DNA from: DAOUMF01 sp034408935 | GTDB lineage: Bacteria > Chloroflexota > Dehalococcoidia > SM23-28-2 > RBG-16-64-32 | Reading direction: 5' to 3' | Assembly (NCBI GenBank): GCA_034408935.1 | Contig: DAOUMV010000003.1 | Span: 272,221 to 336,220, forward strand | DNA length: 64,000 nt | Translations under genes and position numbers: made by a program | Shown: in pieces, positions 43,311 to 51,494 of the stretch | Position numbering within the stretch: the stretch's first letter is position 1 | Layout of the letters: every line of letters starts with the position of its first letter | Notes under the pieces: generated by a model | The model's database searches: none | What the model was told of the DNA's origin: nothing | Seen by the model: only the letters and a program-made list of their open reading frames with translations

Positions 43311-44774
43311 TTAGTCCTCCCACTCGGCGGCCTCAAAATCGGCCATGGCGCGGTCCCGGGCCATGTCTCGGTACTGGAGCAACTCCTTCTCCACCGCCGG
43401 GTCCAGTTCGCGCGGCTGATGCTTGGCGAGGATATCCTGCGCTCGCTCCCGCGCCAGGTCCAGCGCCGTCTTCGAACCCTTGCCTTCCCACACCTCCCTG
43501 CTATCCCGCTTCAGCAGCTTCGGCAGGAAGTGCTCCCGCCGGTAGTGCTGAGCCGTATGCATCTGGTCCAGGTAGTGTCCGTCCCAGCCAACCTCCTTGA
43601 TCAGGTCCAGAGCGATGGTCTCCTCGCTTACCTCGATCCCGCGGGTGAGCCTTAGGACGAACCCACACAGCTCGTCGTCGAGCACCAGCAGGGGGTGGCT
43701 TTCGGTGGTGGTGGATTCCAGGGTGCCGCCGCAGGTGATGAAGTGGGCGCCGGAGAGGACGGCGGGCAACAGCGTGCCCACCCGTTCCAGCATGCACTGG
43801 GCATCCACGGTCTTGGCGTCGGTGGCCCCGCCGACGCTGCGGCAGGGCAGACCGTAATGGCGGGCGAGTTGCGCCGCCCCGGCGGTGATGAGGCCGGACT
43901 CGACCGCGCCCAGAGCGACGTTGCCGGTGGCCATGTCGGCGACGGTGGACACGTTGCCGTAGAGCACGGGCGTGCCAGGGGCGATGATCTGCGCCAGGAC
44001 GACGTGGGCCAGGATCTCGGCGTTCTGCTGGGCAAGCAGGCCGGCGAGAGTGGCGGGAGCGGTGGCACCGGCCATCGCCTCCGGCGACATGGCCATGGGC
44101 TGGCCGTACTCGGCGAACAAGAACATCCCCTCGAGCTGGAGCTTGATCATCTGGAGGGGAGTCATGACAGAGCAGATCCCGAAGAAGCGAGGACGCCTTT
44201 TCAGCTCTTCTTTCCCACCCACGGCGATCGCCATCATCCTCATCATGTCCTCGCTGGGCATCACCCCGTAGCACCCCAAGCCGAAGGACTTGCGGCAGTT
44301 CTGGGCCCAGGCGAGGATCGCCTCGACGTGGATGGAGGTCATGGGGATGTCTGTCGGCCAGATGTCCATCTGGCTATTGTTGATGTGGTCGAGGCCGTCG
44401 AGCAGGCGGAGATGATTGCGGACGTCTTCCATGGTGGTGGGCCGAAGCTGGCCGGTCTCCAGATCGAAGATCTTCGTCGGAGTGCCCAGAGCGGCGAAAT
44501 TGACTTGGTCGGTGCCGATCTCAAGGCGGAAGTCCGGGTCGTTCCCGTAGAGGGTGAACTGGCTGGGGGCCCGGCCGACGGCCCGGCGCACAAGTTCCTC
44601 GGGGATGCGCACGGAGCGGGTCGCTTCGTCCACCCGCGCCCCGGCCTCCCCGAAGGCATTCCTCGCCCTCTTGAGGTCCACGCGAACGCCGATGTTCTCC
44701 AGGATGTTCATGGAGGCAGCGTCGATCTGCTCCACCTCCTCTGGACTGAGGACTTCGAAGTATGCCGGTTTCAT
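43311..44774 (-). CDS. MttB-family corrinoid methyltransferase (non-pyrrolysine)
   Basis: A protein of 487 residues from ATG 44774, after GGAGG. MttB-family enzymes transfer a methyl group from a quaternary or tertiary amine to the cobalt of a corrinoid protein. Blocks are VLSPEEVEQIDAASMNILENIGVRV, FAALGTPTKIFDLETGQLRP, CRKSFGLGCYGVMPSEDM, MTPLQMIKLQLEG, GNVSTVADMATGNVALGAVE and FITCGGTLESTTTESHPLL. The frame has no internal TAG, so pyrrolysine is not used, unlike archaeal trimethylamine MttB. Non-pyrrolysine relatives demethylate glycine betaine, proline betaine or carnitine. Substrate here is unknown. It opens the methyl-transfer cluster and is divergent from the URO-D genes. Confidence 0.9.
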   Translation of the reverse strand: MKPAYFEVLSPEEVEQIDAASMNILENIGVRVDLKRARNAFGEAGARVDEATRSVRIPEELVRRAVGRAPSQFTLYGNDPDFRLEIGTDQVNFAALGTPTKIFDLETGQLRPTTMEDVRNHLRLLDGLDHINNSQMDIWPTDIPMTSIHVEAILAWAQNCRKSFGLGCYGVMPSEDMMRMMAIAVGGKEELKRRPRFFGICSVMTPLQMIKLQLEGMFLFAEYGQPMAMSPEAMAGATAPATLAGLLAQQNAEILAHVVLAQIIAPGTPVLYGNVSTVADMATGNVALGAVESGLITAGAAQLARHYGLPCRSVGGATDAKTVDAQCMLERVGTLLPAVLSGAHFITCGGTLESTTTESHPLLVLDDELCGFVLRLTRGIEVSEETIALDLIKEVGWDGHYLDQMHTAQHYRREHFLPKLLKRDSREVWEGKGSKTALDLARERAQDILAKHQPRELDPAVEKELLQYRDMARDRAMADFEAAEWED

Positions 44775-45020
44775 CTCGCCTCCACACGGGTTCCGCAAGC
44801 GCTCGGGGCCCGGCCAACGGGGAACGACCGATGCGCGGCCGGGCTGGGGTCAGGGATACGATAGGGTGCCCCAGTGTGGGGGTCAAGCTTGGGGGCAAAG
44901 GGGGTGATGGCGATGCCCGGCGGCCGGCGCGGTTCGTTGCGCCTTCCGGCAACGAGAACGATAATCGGATTGAACTGAGGTGCGTGTCAGGGGGTGCGGC
45001 TCGCCCACGGAGATGAAACG

Positions 45021-46079
45021 ATGGCTGCAGCCAGCGGGACCCTGCCCAACTACTTGAAGGCTCAGCCGGCGCCGCCGGGAGTGACGAGCCGCGAGATCGT
45101 GCGCCGGGCGATCGAGTTCGACGGCCCGCCACGCGTTCCCTACAGCTTCATCCAGCCGCTGGAGTCGGACTTCGTGGAGCTGGCGGTTGTGGCCCCGGGC
45201 CACGCCGACGTCGACATCTCGCACGTCGAGAGGGGAGAGCTGGTGTCCGACGAGTGGGGTGTGGGGCGGCGCAGCTCGGGGACGTACTGGGGCCACGCCG
45301 AGGTGCATCCCTTGCAGGACCTCGGTGCCCTGGACAGCTACCGGTTCCCGGAGGTGACTGCGCGCGAGCGCTTCGCGATGGCCGAGGCGCTGGCGCGGGC
45401 CGGTGACGAAGCCGGCAAGTATGTCGTGGGGGCGGACCCGATCCTGGGCATCGAGCGGCTGCGGCTGCTGGTGGGCTTCACCGAGCTCATGGTCGCCCTG
45501 TACACTGAGCGTCCCAAACTGGAGCGCCTGCTGGACAAGCTGGAGGAGATGACGCTCGACGCGCTGCAGGCCTACGTGGAGATGGGGACGGTTCACGGGT
45601 TCATGACGTGGGAGGACTGGGGCCTCCAGACGAGCCTCCAGATCAAGCCCGAGCAGTGGCGCGAGATCTTCAAGCCGCGCTACGCACGGATCGTGGAGGC
45701 CACGCACACGGCCGGCATGCACTACCTGTTCCACTGTTGCGGCTATATCCTCGACATCATCCCGGACCTGATCGAGATCGGCGTAGACGTGCTCCAGCTC
45801 GACCAGCCGCGTCTGATGGGGCTGGAGCGACTGGCGAGCGAGTTTGGGTCGAAGATATGCTTCTGGAACACGGTGGACATCCAGTGGTCGGTTCTGCCTG
45901 AGGTCACGCTGGACGAGGTGCGGGCGGAGGTCAGGCGAATGACGGAGGCGTTTGGCCGCTTCAATGGAGGCTTCATGGCGCGGCAGTACCCGCAGCCGAA
46001 GGACATTGGGATGCCACGGGAGAAGCACCAGGCGATCTACGAAGCGTTCATGGAATACGCGTGCGGGCTGCGTGAGTAA
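45021..46079 (+). CDS. URO-D/MtaA-type methyltransferase-like protein 1
   Basis: A protein of 352 residues from ATG 45021, after GGAGATG. It has the uroporphyrinogen-decarboxylase barrel used by the MtaA/MtbA methylcobamide methyltransferases. The motif FHCCGYI (H238, C240) corresponds to the zinc-binding HxC of MtaA, which activates the thiol acceptor. Blocks such as FMTWEDWGLQTSLQIKPEQWREIFKPRY and VDVLQLDQPRLMG are usual for cluster-linked members. The divergent mttB gene and a second member 72 bases downstream support a role in methyl transfer rather than haem synthesis. Its acceptor is not known. Confidence 0.85.
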   Translation: MAAASGTLPNYLKAQPAPPGVTSREIVRRAIEFDGPPRVPYSFIQPLESDFVELAVVAPGHADVDISHVERGELVSDEWGVGRRSSGTYWGHAEVHPLQDLGALDSYRFPEVTARERFAMAEALARAGDEAGKYVVGADPILGIERLRLLVGFTELMVALYTERPKLERLLDKLEEMTLDALQAYVEMGTVHGFMTWEDWGLQTSLQIKPEQWREIFKPRYARIVEATHTAGMHYLFHCCGYILDIIPDLIEIGVDVLQLDQPRLMGLERLASEFGSKICFWNTVDIQWSVLPEVTLDEVRAEVRRMTEAFGRFNGGFMARQYPQPKDIGMPREKHQAIYEAFMEYACGLRE

Positions 46080-46151
46080 CGTGCTCGCCGAGGCAGGGTC
46101 GCGGACGCGAGCGACGCGGGCGGCGCATTCGCTGACCATTAGCAACGTCAG

Positions 46152-47291
46152 GTGAGAAAGACCACGCACAAGCCCGAGATGACCCCGAAGGAGCGGCTGC
46201 TGGCCGCCTTCCGGCGACAGCCGTGCGATCACGTGCCGTTTGCGCCGCTGATCGATCCCTACCTGCAGGCCTCGCTCCCCGATGGGCAGGGGCGCCCTCT
46301 CGCTGATATCCAGTACGAGATGGCGGGGCACGTCCTCATCCGGGCGCAGCCGCTCTGCCTGAACACGCCCCTGTGGCTGGGGGCGGCGGCGAAGGACCTC
46401 CCCGACGGGATCGAGCAGCGCGCACACAGCGTCGACGGCGATGTCGTCCACACGGTGGAGACCCCTTTCGGCGACCTTTCGTGGCGCCTTCGCCTGGCGG
46501 CGGAGACGCCCTACATCCCCTGGATCATCGAGAACCGCATCCGCACGGTGGAGGACGTGAAGGCGTACCAGTACTTGATCGAGCGGACGAGCTTCTCGCT
46601 CAACGCTGAAGACTTCGAGAGACAGCAGGCGCAAGTCGGGGAGCGAGGGCTGGTGGCGATCCTGGGGCCAACAACACCCCTTCAGATGATGATCAACTGG
46701 GAGATGGGTGTGGAGCGGCTCGTCTACATGCTGGCCGACCACCCCCGCGAGGTGCACGAGATGCTGGAGACGTACCACGCCAAGCAGCTCGAGATGTGGC
46801 GCCTCATGGCGGAGCTGCCCGCCGAGATCGCCTTCGTCCACGACAATCTCTCGTCCACCACGACCTCGCGGGAGATGTACCGCCGGTATGACCGACGGTA
46901 CGTGAATGAGTACGCGGACATCGTGCACGCCGCCGGCAAGGTTTTCATCACGCACTGGTGCGGCAAGCTCAGCGGCTTCAGCAAGGATGTCGGCGAGGGC
47001 CGCCAGGACGGCATCTCGGACGTTACTCCGCCGCCTACGGGAGACCTGGACATCATCGAAGCGCGTCGCACCTGGTGCAAGCGCTTCGTGTTGGTGGGTG
47101 GGATCGATCCCACGCTCTTCACTCAGGGGACGGCGGAGGAGATGGACGCCTACGTGGGCGACCTGCTGGAGCGCATGGGCTCGGACCGCCGAGGCTTCAT
47201 ACTGGGCAGCGGCGACACCGTCCCCTACGGCACGTCACCGGCGGTCCTGCACGCGGCGGCGGACGCGGCCGCTCGCTTCCCCGTCGACTAG
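46152..47291 (+). CDS. URO-D/MtaA-type methyltransferase-like protein 2
   Basis: A protein of 379 residues from a GTG at 46152, or 370 from the ATG at 46179 (MTPKERLLAAFRRQP), which matches relatives better. The zinc motif is ITHWCGKLSGF (H268, C270, numbered from the GTG). Other blocks are FVHDNLSSTTTSREMYRRYDRRYVN and FILGSGDTVPYGTSPAVL. It is distinct from protein 1, so the two may serve different corrinoid proteins or acceptors. It is transcribed with protein 1 and converges on the mtaB operon. Confidence 0.85.
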   Translation: MRKTTHKPEMTPKERLLAAFRRQPCDHVPFAPLIDPYLQASLPDGQGRPLADIQYEMAGHVLIRAQPLCLNTPLWLGAAAKDLPDGIEQRAHSVDGDVVHTVETPFGDLSWRLRLAAETPYIPWIIENRIRTVEDVKAYQYLIERTSFSLNAEDFERQQAQVGERGLVAILGPTTPLQMMINWEMGVERLVYMLADHPREVHEMLETYHAKQLEMWRLMAELPAEIAFVHDNLSSTTTSREMYRRYDRRYVNEYADIVHAAGKVFITHWCGKLSGFSKDVGEGRQDGISDVTPPPTGDLDIIEARRTWCKRFVLVGGIDPTLFTQGTAEEMDAYVGDLLERMGSDRRGFILGSGDTVPYGTSPAVLHAAADAAARFPVD

Positions 47292-47346
47292 GGCGCGGCC
47301 GGATGCGGGCTCCGGGGAGGGGGAACAGAGTTCGGCGCGGCGGAAG

Positions 47347-48714
47347 TCAGAGGGCGTAGCTCGCGGGGTCGTACAGATGGCCGTACGTGGGGATGGTGCA
47401 CTCGCGTAGCTCGCCCTCCTCCCGGGGGAGAGCGGCGAGAGCGGACTCAATCCTATCGAGCCACCGGCGCTCGCCCGACGACAGGGAGAGGGTAGAGGCG
47501 TCCACGGCATCGCGGATGAGGGCGGCCGCGGCGAGGCCGGCATTGATGGTTCGCCGGTAGTCGTCCTCCTCGCCCACGATGGCGGAGGCGATGGCGACCG
47601 CCGCCTCTGGCGAGAGCACCAACGCCTGGGGGCTCCTGTAAACGTCGGAGGAGACGAAGAGGTCGCGCAGCGTCTTCTCCTGGCCGCGCTCCAGCGCCTC
47701 GTTCATGAGCCGGCAGTCGTAGGTGAGCACTTCGGTGAAGGCCTCGGGGGCGGAGCCCGAGAGCAGGGGCACGAGCTGGACGGACTCGTTGCTCCAGAGA
47801 TCGCACATGGCGGCGGCGATGTTGCCGACGGGGCTGAAGTGGGCGCAGGCGGCCGATTTGCCTTCCATCGACAGGGGGCAGCCAGCGATCGCCTTGAGAA
47901 CGGGGCCCTCGTAGGCGCAGTCCTTGGAAGGGCCTACCGCGCCGTGCTCGAAGGCGACCAGCGAGCGCGCTGCGCCCATGGCGCGAACCACCGCCGCCAG
48001 CGTCTCCGGCAGCAGCCGCTGGTGGGCGAGCTGCATGGCGGTGTTGGCGAAGCCGCAGGCGCTATCGCCCCCCGGCACGGCGGGGCCGGACTGAGACAGG
48101 GAGACGATCTCGTCCCAGAGCCAGGCCATGTCGCGCGGGCCCAGAACTCCGAGGGCCAGGACCAGGCCTTCGATGTCGCCGCTCAGCAACGCCTCGTCGG
48201 AGACCTCCTTGCCCCCGATGGACTCGATGGAGATGATGTGCGCGCCGGCCTCGGCGCAGAGGACAAACGATTGTCGCAGGGCTTCCCAGTGCTTGCCGCT
48301 TCGCAGTTGTGGCGGTTGGCCGCTGGCCCGAACGTCCACTGGCGTGACGCGTAGGGCGCAGGGTAGCCCCGTGGCGTCGTGGACGTCGCGCAGGACGGTG
48401 GCGAGCCGGCTGGTTATCTCCGCGCCCCACTCAGGGTTCTCGGTCATCGGCGGGAGGTGCTCGAACTCGACAACCAGTCCGGGTGCCTGCAACGTCAGGG
48501 CGCGGTCAACGATCGCCCGGCACGCCCCTTCGTAGATGTCCAGCGTCTGCACCCGAGTGGAGTCGTCCAGGGTCATGGCGGGAAGGGTGAAGTTGACCTC
48601 GGGGTGGACAGCGCCAGCGCCGATGCGAAGGCCAAGCCCGCAGTCCACAGGCTTGGGTGCCCGGCCGAACATGAGCTTGTCGGGGTCTGTGACGGCGAGC
48701 GATGTAAAACGCAT
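47347..48714 (-). CDS. mtaB: Methanol:corrinoid methyltransferase MtaB family
   Basis: A protein of 455 residues that closely follows the MtaB pattern. MtaB splits the C-O bond of methanol and methylates a corrinoid protein. The N-terminus has KPVDCGLGLRIGAGAVHPEVNF. Zinc ligands of the Methanosarcina enzyme (Glu164, Cys220, Cys269) have counterparts here: E164 in ISIESIGGKE, C220 in GGDSACGFANTAM and C266 in GPSKDCAYEG. Downstream blocks SMEGKSAACAHFSPVGN and DLWSNESVQLVP are also conserved. It lies seven bases after the homocysteine methyltransferase gene. Methanol is the best-supported substrate; an O-methylated compound is an alternative. Confidence 0.9.
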   Translation of the reverse strand: MRFTSLAVTDPDKLMFGRAPKPVDCGLGLRIGAGAVHPEVNFTLPAMTLDDSTRVQTLDIYEGACRAIVDRALTLQAPGLVVEFEHLPPMTENPEWGAEITSRLATVLRDVHDATGLPCALRVTPVDVRASGQPPQLRSGKHWEALRQSFVLCAEAGAHIISIESIGGKEVSDEALLSGDIEGLVLALGVLGPRDMAWLWDEIVSLSQSGPAVPGGDSACGFANTAMQLAHQRLLPETLAAVVRAMGAARSLVAFEHGAVGPSKDCAYEGPVLKAIAGCPLSMEGKSAACAHFSPVGNIAAAMCDLWSNESVQLVPLLSGSAPEAFTEVLTYDCRLMNEALERGQEKTLRDLFVSSDVYRSPQALVLSPEAAVAIASAIVGEEDDYRRTINAGLAAAALIRDAVDASTLSLSSGERRWLDRIESALAALPREEGELRECTIPTYGHLYDPASYAL

Positions 48715-48721
48715 TCTGGAG

Positions 48722-49642
48722 TCACACTCTCTGGCCCAGTGCCTCGGCCACGGCCTGTATGTGGTGGGGCGTGCTCCCGCAGCAGCCCCCGATGATGCCG
48801 ACGCCGTTCTCGGCGCACCAGAGGGCGTAGTCGGCCATCTTCTCCGGCGTGCCGTCGTAGTGCACCTGGCCCCCTTCCATCCGTGGGATGCCGGCGTTGA
48901 GCTTGCCGACGAGTACCGCGTCGGACTGCTTCTGCGCCAGGGCCTGCATCACTTCACGGTAGCCATCCAGGCCCCGACCGCAGTTGGCGCCTAGGCCGAA
49001 CAGTCCCATCTCCTCGCCGGCCTCCGCCAGCCCTGCAGGGGTCGCTCCCATCATCGTGCGCAGGGCTTTCGGCTTGCCGGAGTCGAACGACATCGTGAGG
49101 ATGACTGGCAGGTCCGATACGCGGCGCAGGCCCTCGACAGCGGCGCGTGCCTCCGCAATGTCGCTCATCGTCTCTATGTGGAAGAGATCCACGCCGCCTT
49201 CGGCCAGGGCAGCGGCCTGCTCCGCGAAGGCATCCATGAGGGCTGGCTGCTCTACCTCGCCCATAGCCAGGAGCTTGCCGCTGGGGCCTATGACACCGGC
49301 CACCGGCATGTCGCCACCGGCGGCTTCGCGGGCCAGCCGAGCGGCGGTCAGGTTGACCTCCCGCACTCGGTCGCCCAGGCCGTAGGCCTCCAGCCGCAGC
49401 CGGTTGCCGTTGAAGGTGTTGGTCTGGATGATCTGCGACCCGGCGTCGATGTACTCACGGTGCATCTGCCGGACGGCCTCTGGCGATAGGAGGTTGAGCC
49501 ACTCGCTGGCGTCGCTTGGGGAGCGGCCGACGGAGGGCAGGCGCGCCGACAGATACACCCCCTTCGAGCCGTCGTAGACGACCGGCCTGCGGAACCGCTC
49601 GCGGCTGAGGAGCGCAAGCCTCCGCTCGCTCCCTTCGTTCAT
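48722..49642 (-). CDS. Homocysteine S-methyltransferase family protein
   Basis: A protein of 306 residues with the zinc-dependent barrel of homocysteine methyltransferases (MetH N-domain, BHMT, MmuM). The zinc cysteines are C211 in LGANCGRGLDG and C287-C288 in IIGGCCGSTPHHI. The N-terminal VVYDGSKGVYL replaces the more usual DGAMGT-type start. It overlaps the RACo gene by four bases and precedes mtaB, so it is translated with corrinoid methyl-transfer proteins. This suggests that homocysteine, or a similar thiol, receives the methyl group from the corrinoid protein. That is inference. Confidence 0.88.
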   Translation of the reverse strand: MNEGSERRLALLSRERFRRPVVYDGSKGVYLSARLPSVGRSPSDASEWLNLLSPEAVRQMHREYIDAGSQIIQTNTFNGNRLRLEAYGLGDRVREVNLTAARLAREAAGGDMPVAGVIGPSGKLLAMGEVEQPALMDAFAEQAAALAEGGVDLFHIETMSDIAEARAAVEGLRRVSDLPVILTMSFDSGKPKALRTMMGATPAGLAEAGEEMGLFGLGANCGRGLDGYREVMQALAQKQSDAVLVGKLNAGIPRMEGGQVHYDGTPEKMADYALWCAENGVGIIGGCCGSTPHHIQAVAEALGQRV

Positions 49643-51297
49643 GCCGGCGTCGGCTCTGGGAAGGGGATGTGGTCGGCGAAACGAGCGTGGAAGTCCTGCC
49701 GCAGCATGAGCTCCACGTGCCGGATGCCGCGGGCAAGCTGGCGGGCCTCCTCCAGGCGTTCCTCCGAGGCCAGGGCTACCTTGGCCCCCATGCCGGCCAC
49801 ATTGCCGACGGGATGGATGCGGCCGACCATGGCCGGGGGCAGGATGCCCAGGGCCACGAGGCTGTCGGGGCGGACGGAGCTGCCGAACGCCCCCGCCACG
49901 AACACCGCGTCGACGTCCTCCGGCCCCGCGTCGATCTCCTCCAGCAGCACCTCTACCCCAACCCGGATTGGGGCCTTGGCCAGTTGCACTTCCCTCACGT
50001 CACGCTGCGTGAGGGCCACCGGCGAGCCCGCGTTGTTCTCGTACAGGACGAAGCGCCGGCCTTCGCTGTCCTCGCGCAGGCGGTGGCGAAGGTCGGGCGA
50101 CAGGTTGGGGAGAACATCAGCGGGCTCCCGCAAGCGCCCGGACGTCGCCACGATCCTTCGGCGCACCATCAGGGCCATAGCGTCGACCAACCCTGAACCA
50201 CAGATGCCCCGCGGATTGGCGCCGTCAATGGTCTCCAGCGCCAGGCGGCCTCCCTCCTCATCGACCCACTCTATGGCTCCAGGGAGGGCGGCCATCCCCG
50301 AGGAGATGTGCACGCCCTCAAAGGCGGGGCCGGCGGCGCAGGAGGCGCCTACGGCATCGCTCTCGGACACCAGCAGCAGTTCTCCATTAGTGCCCATGTC
50401 GATGAAGAGGAAGCGACCGTGGCGTCTCGCCAGTCCCAGGGCCACAAGACCGGCGACGGCATCGGCGCCGAGGTGGCCGGCCACGCCCGGCAGGGGGACG
50501 AGCTCCGCGCCAGCCAGACGCTGGAAGCCGACCTCGCTGGCGGCGACAGCGGGTGCTTCAGTGAAGACAGGCTGGTAGGGTACCACTCCCAGGGGCCACG
50601 GGTCCACGGCGCACAGGAGGTGGAGCATGGTCGGGTTGCCGACAACGGTGATACGTGAAAAGGACCGCAGCGGCGCGCCGTGCTTGGCGCAAAGGGCCGC
50701 CAGCGCCTCGTCCACCGCCTCGACAAGGCAGCGGCGAGCCTCCAGCAGGTTGTCCCTCCCTTGGTGGGCATAGACGATGCGCGAGATGACGTCCGGGCCC
50801 AGTCGGCACTGCGGGTTCATGAACGAGACCACGTCCACCTGACGCGCATGCTCCAGGTCGAGCAGGTAGCAGACCACGGTGGTGGTCCCGACGTCCACGG
50901 CGGCACCGTAGGTGCCGGCCCGTCCCGCCGGGAGCGCGGGCGGTCTGTCATCCAGGCCGTAGGCTTCGGTGAGGATGCGCAGCTCCCCACCGGCCTCGGC
51001 GGCGGGCAGGGCGATGCGACAGTCGTCCGTGAGGACGGTCTGGCAGGCCAGGCGCCAGCCCTGATCGACGGCGTCGTCACCCAGTAACAGGCTGTCTTCG
51101 ACGCTCGGGTCTGGAGCGCCGTCCAGGAAGCGGACGCGGCAGGTGCCGCAGGTGGCGCGTCCACCGCACTCCGACTCCAGGGCGAGACCGGCGAGGCGCA
51201 GAGCCTCCGTCACGGTCTTTCCCTCCTCCACCTCGACCTCGGAGCCGAAGTCGGGGAGGGACAGGCGAACGGTGTTTCGACGGCGCTGGTCAGACAT
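49639..51297 (-). CDS. RACo-type reductive activator of corrinoid proteins
   Basis: A protein of 552 residues. The N-terminal ferredoxin-like domain has C44, C50 and C53 (ECGGRATCGTCRV) and C85, the ligands of a 2Fe-2S cluster. The rest is an ASKHA ATPase of the DUF4445 family: AAVDVGTTTVVCYLLDLE, VVGNPTMLHLLCAVD, FLFIDMGTNGELLLVS, GICGSGLVDAMAL and VFVAGAFGSSVRPDSL. RACo proteins use ATP and an electron from the cluster to return inactive Co(II) corrinoid to Co(I). Its presence marks the cluster as a genuine corrinoid system. It is the first gene of a three-gene operon. Confidence 0.93.
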   Translation of the reverse strand: MSDQRRRNTVRLSLPDFGSEVEVEEGKTVTEALRLAGLALESECGGRATCGTCRVRFLDGAPDPSVEDSLLLGDDAVDQGWRLACQTVLTDDCRIALPAAEAGGELRILTEAYGLDDRPPALPAGRAGTYGAAVDVGTTTVVCYLLDLEHARQVDVVSFMNPQCRLGPDVISRIVYAHQGRDNLLEARRCLVEAVDEALAALCAKHGAPLRSFSRITVVGNPTMLHLLCAVDPWPLGVVPYQPVFTEAPAVAASEVGFQRLAGAELVPLPGVAGHLGADAVAGLVALGLARRHGRFLFIDMGTNGELLLVSESDAVGASCAAGPAFEGVHISSGMAALPGAIEWVDEEGGRLALETIDGANPRGICGSGLVDAMALMVRRRIVATSGRLREPADVLPNLSPDLRHRLREDSEGRRFVLYENNAGSPVALTQRDVREVQLAKAPIRVGVEVLLEEIDAGPEDVDAVFVAGAFGSSVRPDSLVALGILPPAMVGRIHPVGNVAGMGAKVALASEERLEEARQLARGIRHVELMLRQDFHARFADHIPFPEPTPA

Positions 51298-51321
51298 GGT
51301 GGACGGTTATGGGGCTACGTA

Positions 51322-51340
51322 CAGGAGCAATAGGCTCCTG
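51322..51340. promoter_or_regulatory. Inverted repeat between RACo and URO-D3 genes
   Basis: CAGGAG and CTCCTG are separated by seven bases in the 197-base divergent region. It could be an operator or a chance hairpin; a CATAAT lies nearer to the URO-D3 start. Confidence 0.25.
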
Positions 51341-51494
51341 ACACAACATAGGCTGTCGGAAGCGCCAAGGCAAGCTAGGCTAGGCCCGTCGCCTTCCGTT
51401 CGCCACTGGTCAGAGGAACGATGGCGGGGCATAATCAGCTTCAGACCCCGCGGCCTCGGCCGGAGCACCGCCTTTCGGCCAGGGGAGAGTTTCT

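Noticed and set aside
43311..44774. Possible pyrrolysine codon in the MttB-type gene
   Set aside because: The reading frame is full length without an internal TAG, so it belongs to the non-pyrrolysine members.
44775..45020. Cobalamin riboswitch between the divergent mttB and URO-D genes
   Set aside because: I looked for the conserved B12-box and stem pattern and saw no convincing match; only short G-rich inverted repeats are present.
44883..46955. A 690-codon open frame on the minus strand across the URO-D genes
   Set aside because: It is an antisense frame caused by high GC; the plus-strand genes carry recognised motifs and the antisense product has none.
45021..47291. URO-D proteins as haem biosynthesis enzymes (HemE)
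   Set aside because: They carry the HxCG zinc site of methyltransferases, occur in multiple copies and sit among corrinoid genes; no other haem gene is near.
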